Made by a program: the position numbers and the translations under genes
DNA from: an uncultured Collinsella sp.
Lineage (GTDB): Bacteria > Actinomycetota > Coriobacteriia > Coriobacteriales > Coriobacteriaceae
Reading direction: 5' to 3'
Length of the DNA: 18,443 nucleotides
Assembly: GCA_902475375.1 (NCBI GenBank)
Contig: CABRZC010000035.1
Location: 1-18,443, forward strand
Notes under the pieces: model-generated
Databases searched by the model: none
The model's input: the letters and a program-made list of their open reading frames with translations, nothing else
Told to the model about the DNA's origin: nothing
Part shown: positions 7,520-12,608 of the stretch, piece by piece
Position numbering within the stretch: the stretch's first letter is position 1
How the letters are laid out: each line of letters starts with the position of its first letter

Positions 7520-7883
7520 TGGTGGAGGCGCGGAGAATCGAACTCCGGTCCACGAAAGCCCCCTGATTGGCATCTCCAAGCTCAGTCGCTGGTTTTGTCT
7601 CGGACGCTTTGCGCGCAGCGACACGCTCGCGGCGTCCTAACCGGTTCGGTCTTAGCCTGCGCCATACCGATTACGTGCGCAGGAGCATTCCCCTAAAATG
7701 ACGTCGCGCCGGTGTCGGGGAAATCACCGGGTTGACGCGCCGCTATAAACTAAGCAGCGAGAGCCATAGGCTCAAAAGAAGAGTTGTTGTCAATTCAATT
7801 TGACGGTACCCCTGTTTAACGAGGCGAGGAGACCTCGGCTTGCTTCCTCTCTCAGAGCTATCGTGTCGAAACCAGTCGCCCCC
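7520..7883 (-). ncRNA. ssrA: Transfer-messenger RNA (tmRNA)
   Basis: tmRNA rescues stalled ribosomes and tags the nascent protein for proteolysis. The 364-base gene reads leftward. Its 5' end GGGGGCGACTGG pairs with 3' CGCCTCC-ACCA to give a 7-bp acceptor stem with the G-U wobble at the third pair that AlaRS recognises. The T-arm CGGAG-TTCGATT-CTCCG is intact, and CCA is encoded. The tag reading frame ends GCT CTC GCT GCT TAG (stop at 7750-7752). An in-frame TGA lies two codons before GAC, so the tag most likely begins at GAC (7789-7791) and reads DNNSSFEPMALAA, ending in the ALAA degron. The exact resume codon is inferred. Several GC-rich pseudoknot-type stems are visible between the tag and the 3' half. 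A perfect terminator follows at 7473-7511. Confidence 0.97.
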
Positions 7884-8059
7884 GAATGCTGGGAAAGTCT
7901 GGATGGCGTCGGGCCTGCAAACACCCGATAACCGTCGACTTTTCAAGGAACACGCGGGTGAGCCCCGCTCGTGGATAGCTATCTTACCACGTTCTAAAGG
8001 ATGACAGCTGCTCTATGCACGAGCTGTGAAGACCATAATGTGCACCATACTTCGCACTT

Positions 8060-8087
8060 TTGTCACCGAACGCGTCACGTATATTTT
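8060..8087 (+). promoter_or_regulatory. Possible promoter of the small hypothetical gene
   Basis: TTGTCA at 8060-8065, a 16-base spacer and TATTTT at 8082-8087 lie 34 bases before the ATG at 8122. The match is moderate. Confidence 0.45.
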
Positions 8088-8121
8088 CGCCAAGCAAAAT
8101 TGACCCGTCGAAAGGACCGTT

Positions 8122-8556
8122 ATGGATACCAAGCAGCAACTCGTCAATGCCCTCGTGGGCCTGGGCTCAACCATTACCGAAGCTATGGATGTCATCGAGG
8201 GCTTTGTCCCCTGCGGACATCCCGCCCTCACGGTATCGAACGCACTCGTCGCGCTGGACGCTGACGATGATGCAGCTCTCGCCCAGCAGCTTGAGACCGT
8301 CGAGGGCTTTATCGACCACGTGAGTGAGAACCGCGGCGTGTCCGCCTACCACGGCATCGAGGTCGAGCTCGCGGGTCCCAAAGCCGATCTGCTCACAGCA
8401 ATCTGCGAGGTAGGCGCCCTTATGCAGACCGCAGGCGTCAAGAACACCCAGGTCAACGAGTGGGTCTACCGCAGCTTAGCCGCGCTCGACAGCTCCGAAG
8501 AAAAGGCAGCCGAGCAGCTCGCAGAAAGTCCCGCCATTAAGGCCGAGCTTTTGTAA
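8122..8556 (+). CDS. Conserved-looking acidic hypothetical protein
   Basis: I do not recognise this 144-residue protein. It is soluble (no signal or membrane span), strongly acidic and alanine-rich, and appears mostly helical. Two short segments resemble each other: EAMDVIEGFV near 20-29 and QQLETVEGFI near 55-64. Only two cysteines occur (residue 31 in FVPCGHPA, and one in AICEVGAL). The ATG at 8122 is well supported by GAAAGGA 5-6 bases upstream and a possible promoter at 8060-8087. It is the only plus-strand gene in the window, diverges from ssrA and converges on the PIN toxin, with 58 bases between their stops and no clear shared terminator. Codon bias like its neighbours argues that it is a real gene; its function is unknown. 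Confidence 0.8.
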   Translation: MDTKQQLVNALVGLGSTITEAMDVIEGFVPCGHPALTVSNALVALDADDDAALAQQLETVEGFIDHVSENRGVSAYHGIEVELAGPKADLLTAICEVGALMQTAGVKNTQVNEWVYRSLAALDSSEEKAAEQLAESPAIKAELL

Positions 8557-8614
8557 ATAGCAGACGCGGGTCCCTTAGCGCATCGTCGTCCAAGAGGCCC
8601 GTAAACAGTTCGCA

Positions 8615-9130
8615 TCAACCGATAGCCGCGCCGCCGCGTTCGGCCAAAGCAAGAATCGGCATCATTTGACGAGGTGTCTTTGCTGCAAGATCGGCATGTT
8701 CGAGCAGTTTGCGATCGTTAGTTACCAAGTAATCAACCTGGGCGCGTTTGCATGCGGCGAGTACCAAGTTGTCCTCGTAATCGCAATGGAGCGCTAAGTA
8801 TTTGTCGGCTAGCCACAGATCGGATGCGTCTGCGCCCACGGCGGTGGCGTTTTCGGTCATATTCCGAACAAACGCCAGTGCCGCATCGCCAATTGCGCGG
8901 GCAGAAGCCTCGTCGAGCGCTCCCCCGACGGCAAGAACGCTACGCTTCAGCTCGTGTTGGACAACGTATAGCACGTCCTTAGCGATATGCACCGGAAAGA
9001 ACAGTAACGACCCCGTCTCCGTCGCCTGCCCAATAAACGCACGCGCGGCAAGCGATTCGGCATGGTCGACGCAAAACGAATCAACCCATACGTTGGCGTC
9101 CACCATGATCTTGAGAGGCGCCCCACTCAC
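8615..9130 (-). CDS. PIN-domain toxin (putative ribonuclease) of a type II toxin-antitoxin pair
   Basis: PIN-domain toxins are metal-dependent RNases that cleave tRNA, rRNA or mRNA when freed from their antitoxin. The 171-residue protein has the N-terminal strand IMVDANVWVD with Asp11, and the paired C-terminal acids Asp120 (YEDNLVLAA) and Asp139 (YLVTNDRKLL), the usual PIN acidic set. The start is probably GTG at 9130, which overlaps the antitoxin stop (GTGA) and has AAGGGG upstream. An internal ATG at 9106 would cut off the residues that begin the first beta-strand. A longer in-frame extension to 9331 is only the shadow of the antitoxin. The 4-base overlap shows translational coupling with the antitoxin. 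The RNA target is unknown. Confidence 0.88.
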   Translation of the reverse strand: MSGAPLKIMVDANVWVDSFCVDHAESLAARAFIGQATETGSLLFFPVHIAKDVLYVVQHELKRSVLAVGGALDEASARAIGDAALAFVRNMTENATAVGADASDLWLADKYLALHCDYEDNLVLAACKRAQVDYLVTNDRKLLEHADLAAKTPRQMMPILALAERGGAAIG

Positions 9131-9480
9131 TGGATCATCCCCTTTTGGCGATAGCGCTCGTCCATGGCTTCGGAATAGATTGTTTCCCAACCGCGATCGT
9201 CGGATACGGGCGACGTAGCGATGCCCAGGTCCGCGTAAAGCTGATCCGCCGCCGCCCATGATGCGGCGAACGGAGTATCGGGCGCGACGGTCTGCTGCCG
9301 GTCGTCGACGGCCGCAAGCACTTCCTCGCACTGCCCGCCACCCTGCGCGACCTTGGCCACCACCTTTTTGATGAGCTCGGGCAGTGACCCGCCCGAAAGC
9401 CGCAGCGCTTCCTCGGCACGGTTCTTGACCTGGCGATCCACGCGAACGTTCACCTGCGCCATGCCGCCAACAGCACCCAT
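9127..9480 (-). CDS. RelB/DinJ-family antitoxin
   Basis: The 117-residue protein begins with a ribbon-helix-helix segment, AQVNVRVDRQVKNRAEEAL at residues 8-26, followed by a helix through LPELIKKVVAKVA, matching the RelB/DinJ antitoxin fold used for DNA binding and autorepression. The C-terminal half is hydrophilic with WAAADQLYADLGI and a Glu/Arg-rich end, suitable as a toxin-wrapping tail. It is somewhat longer than the usual 85-100 residues. The ATG at 9480 has GAGG 5 bases upstream; ATG at residue 7 is an alternative. A GTG further upstream lies on the predicted transcription start and operator, so it is rejected. It overlaps the PIN gene by 4 bases and lies behind a promoter with two palindromes. 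RelB/DinJ more often pairs with RelE/YafQ toxins, so the PIN partner is noteworthy. Confidence 0.85.
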   Translation of the reverse strand: MGAVGGMAQVNVRVDRQVKNRAEEALRLSGGSLPELIKKVVAKVAQGGGQCEEVLAAVDDRQQTVAPDTPFAASWAAADQLYADLGIATSPVSDDRGWETIYSEAMDERYRQKGMIQ

Positions 9481-9511
9481 CTCAACCTCACCTTCGACTT
9501 CTGCTATCTTA

Positions 9512-9549
9512 GCTAGCACAACTATATATTGCTGCTAGCACATGGTCAA
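9512..9549 (-). promoter_or_regulatory. Toxin-antitoxin promoter with paired GCTAGC operators
   Basis: Minus-strand TTGACC (complement of 9544-9549), a 17-base spacer and TATAGT (complement of 9521-9526) form a good promoter. Palindromes GCTAGC lie at 9534-9539, inside the spacer, and at 9512-9517, at the expected transcription start. They are 22 bp apart, two helical turns, as expected for cooperative binding of a ribbon-helix-helix repressor. Confidence 0.75.
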
Positions 9550-9553
9550 ACGC

Positions 9554-9599
9554 AAAAGGCCTGCATTCTGGCGGCTGCAACACCGCCCAAATGCAGGCC
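9554..9599 (-). terminator. Rho-independent terminator of the metal-ATPase operon
   Basis: Outer arms 9558-9567 and 9590-9599 (GGCCTGCATT/AATGCAGGCC) enclose an inner GGCGG/CCGCC stem. UUUU follows on the minus strand. The toxin-antitoxin -35 box begins 5 bases further on. Confidence 0.85.
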
Positions 9600-9618
9600 G
9601 AAAACTAAAGTAAAAGTG

Positions 9619-11694
9619 CTAGCGCAGATATGCCTTCGCGTTGCCCAAGCTGTAGGCGATCGTTGAGCCGTTGTGCAGTAGTGACGACGTCTGCGGAGTG
9701 ATCATGCCGGTAATACCCAATGCCAATAGCGCCGAGTTGGTGAGCATCACCCTTGAATACGAACTCGTCAGACGGTCGATAAGCCCCTGGCTCATGCGGC
9801 GCAGGCGCACGATCGCGGCGAGATCCGTGTCGGTCAAGATGATGTCGGCGACCTCTTTGGCGATGTCGCTTCCGCCACCCATGGCCAGGCCCACGTCGGC
9901 CAAACCGAGCGCCGGCGAATCGTTGACGCCGTCGCCCACCATGGCAACGTGGCGCCCCTCGCGCTTAATCCGCTCCACATAGGCGTACTTGTCCTCGGGC
10001 AGCAGCTCGGCCTTAAACTCATCGACACCAGCCGCGCGAGCAATGCGCTCGGCCGTGCGCTCCGAGTCGCCCGTGAGCATGACCACGTGCTTAACGCCCA
10101 GCGCATGCAGGTCGGCGATGGCCTCGCGGACCCCGGGCTTGAGCGGATCCTCGATGCCGAGCACGCCCACAACGGTGCCGTCGACCGCCAGATACAGCGG
10201 CGACAGCCCCTGCATCTGGGACTCAATGCGTTCCTTGATGTCGGACTCGAGCTGCGCGCCCTCGTCCTCGAATACAAAGTGCGCTGAACCGATGATGGCG
10301 CGACGCCCTTCGATGGACGAAGCGATGCCGTGCGCCACGATGTACTCGACGGCAGCATGGCGCTCGCGGTGCTCGAGCCCGCGCTCACGTGCCGCATTGA
10401 CCACGGCACGCGCCACCGGATGCGGAAAATGCTCCTCCAAGCAAGCGGAAAGGCGCAAGACCTCGTCCTCGCTCCAGCCGTCGGTCGTGAGCACGCAAGC
10501 TAGACGCGGCTGGGCCTCGGTCAGCGTACCGGTCTTGTCAAAGACAATGGTATCGGCCTTGGCAAACGACTCAAAGTACTTCGCGCCCTTGACCATGACG
10601 CCCATCTTGGCAGCATCGCTCATAGCGGTCATGACGGCAACGGAACCCGTGAGCTTAAGCGCGCACGAGTAGTCGACCATCAGCGCCGCCGAGGTCTTGA
10701 TGAGGCTGCGGGTGGTAAGCGCAACCAGGCCCGCGAGCAGGAAGTTCCACGGGACGATCTTGTTGGCAAGGTCCTCCATATGCGACTGGCCCTCGGACTT
10801 GAGCGAGTCGGCCGTCTGCACGAGCGAGACGATTGAGCGCAGTTTGGTTTGCGCCGTGTTGGCGCGCACGCGCACCAAGATGCTGCCGTCTTCCACGACG
10901 GTGCCGGCGAACACGTCGTCGCCCACGCTGCGCTCGACGGCCAGCGGCTCGCCGGTCAGGGTCGCCTGGTTGACCATGGCGCTCCCCTGCTCGACCACGC
11001 CGTCGATGCAGATGGACATGCCAGTGCGTACGGCGACCAGATCGCCGGGCTCGAGCTCGGTGGCGGCAACGCTTACCTCGGTGTCACCGACCACCTTTTG
11101 CGCCTTGTCGGGCACATCGAGCAGCGAGTTGATGAGCTCGTTTTCGCTCATGGCGCGGGTGTAGTCCTCGAGCAATTCGCCCACGTTGAGCAGGAACATT
11201 GTCTGCCCCGCGGTGTCGACATCACGTTTGACGAACGAAATGCCGATGGCCGACGCGTCAAGCACGGGAACGGTCAGGCGCGGCTGCGCGAGCTCACGGA
11301 GGGCGGCGCGCAAAAAGGTCATGTAACCGGCTACGACAAACACCGCACGCAGGGGCGTGGGCAAAAACCATCGGCGCGCATAGTGGGCGCCGATGAGTGT
11401 GGCAAGATCCATAACGAGCTTGTGCTTGCGTGGCTCAAGCTGCATCACGTAACCCGTCTTTGCGTCGGCAATGGCCTGGGCGTCGAGTGCGCCCAGAGCA
11501 TCGAGCACGCCTGCACGACGCTGCTCGTCATATTCGAGCGCCATCTGGCCGATGCGGCCGTAGACGCGCACCTTGCGCACGCCATCGATTTCGCCACTGA
11601 GCTTTAGAAGCGCATCGAGATCGCTCTCTGGCACAGGACCCGCCAACTGGAGGCGGGTCCTGCCGGGGATCTCGCTGATAATCGAGAATCTCAT
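9619..11694 (-). CDS. P1B-like heavy-metal-transporting P-type ATPase with SCALK ion-site motif
   Basis: This is a 691-residue membrane pump that should export (or load into the envelope) a transition metal at the cost of ATP. N-terminal residues 1-65 form a degenerate HMA-like domain (IPGRTRLQL, then DGVRKVRVY) with no CxxC. Membrane segments lie near 95-155 and 315-358 and close to the C-terminus. The actuator has TGE at 247-249; the phosphorylation site is DKTGTLT with Asp386; HP is at 425-426; and the hinge is GDGVND at 587-592. The transmembrane ion-site motif is SCALK at 343-347 where canonical P1B pumps have CPC, CPH, SPC or TPC; the proline is absent. The C-terminus ends with HNGSTIA at 674-680. 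The start at 11694 has only a weak AGG upstream and lies 18 bases after the small membrane-protein gene, so translational coupling is likely. An 11-bp hairpin (11634-11662) falls within codons 11-21. Substrate unknown. Confidence 0.93.
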   Translation of the reverse strand: MRFSIISEIPGRTRLQLAGPVPESDLDALLKLSGEIDGVRKVRVYGRIGQMALEYDEQRRAGVLDALGALDAQAIADAKTGYVMQLEPRKHKLVMDLATLIGAHYARRWFLPTPLRAVFVVAGYMTFLRAALRELAQPRLTVPVLDASAIGISFVKRDVDTAGQTMFLLNVGELLEDYTRAMSENELINSLLDVPDKAQKVVGDTEVSVAATELEPGDLVAVRTGMSICIDGVVEQGSAMVNQATLTGEPLAVERSVGDDVFAGTVVEDGSILVRVRANTAQTKLRSIVSLVQTADSLKSEGQSHMEDLANKIVPWNFLLAGLVALTTRSLIKTSAALMVDYSCALKLTGSVAVMTAMSDAAKMGVMVKGAKYFESFAKADTIVFDKTGTLTEAQPRLACVLTTDGWSEDEVLRLSACLEEHFPHPVARAVVNAARERGLEHRERHAAVEYIVAHGIASSIEGRRAIIGSAHFVFEDEGAQLESDIKERIESQMQGLSPLYLAVDGTVVGVLGIEDPLKPGVREAIADLHALGVKHVVMLTGDSERTAERIARAAGVDEFKAELLPEDKYAYVERIKREGRHVAMVGDGVNDSPALGLADVGLAMGGGSDIAKEVADIILTDTDLAAIVRLRRMSQGLIDRLTSSYSRVMLTNSALLALGITGMITPQTSSLLHNGSTIAYSLGNAKAYLR

Positions 11695-11712
11695 AGTTTG
11701 TGCCTGGGAGTG

Positions 11713-11958
11713 CTACTCGGCTGCCTTGTCCGCAGCGGCCTCGCTCTGGGTGATGTAGGCCGCCTCGGCAACCATGTCGTCGACATTAGCCTTGGCCTGC
11801 TCGACCATGTCCTGGTAGCCATTCTTGATGCGCATGCCGCACGCGATACCCTGCACGCAGGCATTCTTTACCGGAGCGCTGGTAAGCAGCTTGATGCCGG
11901 CCGTGCCAAGCAGAAAACCGCCACCGACAAGCAGGGTATTGAACGTCGACTTCTTCAT
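11713..11958 (-). CDS. Small single-span membrane protein next to the metal ATPase (DUF6110/PacL-like)
   Basis: The 81-residue protein has a hydrophobic, glycine-rich span at about residues 7-26 (TLLVGGGFLLGTAGIKLL), then a short amphipathic part with Cys34 and Cys40, and an acidic alanine-rich helical tail. The ATG at 11958 follows GGGAGAAG at 4 bases; a longer frame to 12018 would cover the leader dyads and is rejected. It is the first gene of the operon, 18 bases before the ATPase. Small one-span proteins of this design (DUF6110 in Firmicutes and Coriobacteria, as I recall; DUF1490 or PacL in mycobacteria) sit beside P-type metal ATPases. PacL proteins stabilise the pump and bind metal. 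The shared role here is inferred from layout and topology; no histidine- or aspartate-rich metal motif is visible. Confidence 0.8.
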   Translation of the reverse strand: MKKSTFNTLLVGGGFLLGTAGIKLLTSAPVKNACVQGIACGMRIKNGYQDMVEQAKANVDDMVAEAAYITQSEAAADKAAE

Positions 11959-12005
11959 GTTGCTTCTCCCTTTTGCCGCATTGGACGCGGCACGGTGCCT
12001 CAGCA

Positions 12006-12029
12006 CTCGAGTAAACAAGTTTGCTCGAG
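12006..12029. promoter_or_regulatory. Dyad in the leader of the metal operon, operator or RNA hairpin
   Basis: CTCGAGTAAAC (12006-12016) and GTTTGCTCGAG (12019-12029) are inverted with one mismatch around a central AA. The dyad lies about 10-33 bases after the predicted start of transcription, so it could be a repressor site or a leader hairpin. Confidence 0.55.
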
Positions 12030-12042
12030 CACACTTTTGGAA

Positions 12043-12074
12043 AATAGTTTAGTTTATCTAACTATTGAGGTCAA
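12043..12074 (-). promoter_or_regulatory. Promoter of the metal operon overlapped by an inverted repeat
   Basis: Minus-strand TTGACC (complement of 12069-12074), a 17-base spacer and TAAACT (complement of 12046-12051) form the promoter. AATAGTT at 12043-12049 and AACTATT at 12060-12066 are perfect 7-bp inverted arms that cover the -10 and most of the spacer, the classic place for a repressor. The TTAG...CTAA core is reminiscent of DtxR/MntR-type boxes, but I cannot assign the family. Confidence 0.7.
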
Positions 12075-12189
12075 CAAAGGTTAACTTTTTGGAAATCTTA
12101 AGGTGCGGAACAGCCAGCTTCTGGCGATCCGCCCGCCGCGATGCACATCCGTGACGCCAAAGAGGAGGCCCTCTTCCCTCCAGCAAATT

Positions 12190-12370
12190 GAAGGTGAATG
12201 GTTTTCCGCGAAGTGAACGAGCAAAATTGGGCCCCCGAAGCATCCGCATTTTTTCGCAGCAAAACCGCAGGGAAAACTCGACAAAAACCGCAGGAAACCG
12301 AACCAGAAAAGTGTTGATGTTTCAGGGGTCCAAAATAGGTCGTTCACTTCGCGGAAAAGTATTCACCTTC
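12190..12370. repeat. 181-bp inverted-repeat element (facing copies of one unit)
   Basis: Arms 12190-12220 and 12340-12370 are inverted copies matching at 29 of 31 positions. The same register continues inward to 12253/12307 with weaker identity (about 52 of 64 overall). The centre, 12254-12306, contains two similar words (AAAACCGCAGG and AAAACCGCAGG-like) about 22 bp apart. No target-site duplication is visible at the ends, and no open frame crosses the element convincingly. Confidence 0.85.
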
Positions 12371-12383
12371 GTTTTCAACATCC

Positions 12384-12415
12384 ATAAAGAATGAGGGCGC
12401 CAACGGCGCCCTCAT
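12384..12415 (-). terminator. Second hairpin terminator after gatB
   Basis: ATGAGGGCGCC (12391-12401) and GGCGCCCTCAT (12405-12415) form a perfect 11-bp stem with a 3-base loop. UCUUUAU follows on the minus strand, a weak U-run. Confidence 0.6.
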
Positions 12416-12466
12416 CACCAAATTCCATTCAGCCCGCCTGACCCGAACGGCCGAGTCGTTGCAGAA

Positions 12467-12601
12467 CCCGGGAGCCCCGGCAGGGCGGGTGCTTGCTCAA
12501 AATGAGTTCCGCACGCAAAGAAGGCCACTTAATGTGGCCTTCGTCTTGCGCAGGACTGTTCGAAATTTTGAGGAAGCGCCCGCCCTGCCGGGGCTCCCGG
12601 G
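12467..12601. repeat. 135-bp inverted-repeat element just after gatB
   Basis: Arms 12467-12503 and 12565-12601 match in inverted orientation at 35 of 37 positions. The centre holds a separate 9-bp hairpin with a short U-run. On the gatB transcript the whole element would fold into one long stem beginning 7 bases after the stop codon. Confidence 0.88.
12517..12542 (-). terminator. Hairpin terminator nested in the inverted repeat after gatB
   Basis: GAAGGCCAC (12520-12528) and GTGGCCTTC (12534-12542) pair perfectly over 9 bp, with loop of 5. On the minus strand the stem ends in UUC, followed by UUU. It is the likely end of the gatCAB message. Confidence 0.7.
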
Positions 12602-12608
12602 CTCCCGC

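Larger units (their letters stand above)
12085..12608. other. Gene-free interval with two inverted-repeat elements and terminators
   Basis: No gene is supported between the metal operon and gatB. The space is filled by the inverted-repeat elements 12190-12370 and 12467-12601 and by hairpins at 12384-12415 and 12517-12542. Bases 12085-12189 show nothing that I recognise. Confidence 0.6.

Noticed and set aside
7328..7946. Short open frames across ssrA and its flank
   Set aside because: They lie within the tmRNA gene or its repeats; translations such as RGESNS come from the T-arm sequence.
9131..9331. N-terminal extension of the PIN toxin frame
   Set aside because: It overlaps the antitoxin almost completely and reads as low-complexity Arg/Gly; the GTG at 9130 with a coupled stop is a better start.
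10849..11607. 252-codon plus-strand open frame opposite the ATPase
   Set aside because: Shadow of the N-terminal half of the P-type ATPase; no independent coding signs.
12190..12370. Insertion sequence with target-site duplication
   Set aside because: Inverted ends are clear, but the bases just outside do not repeat and no transposase is encoded; it is kept only as a repeat element.
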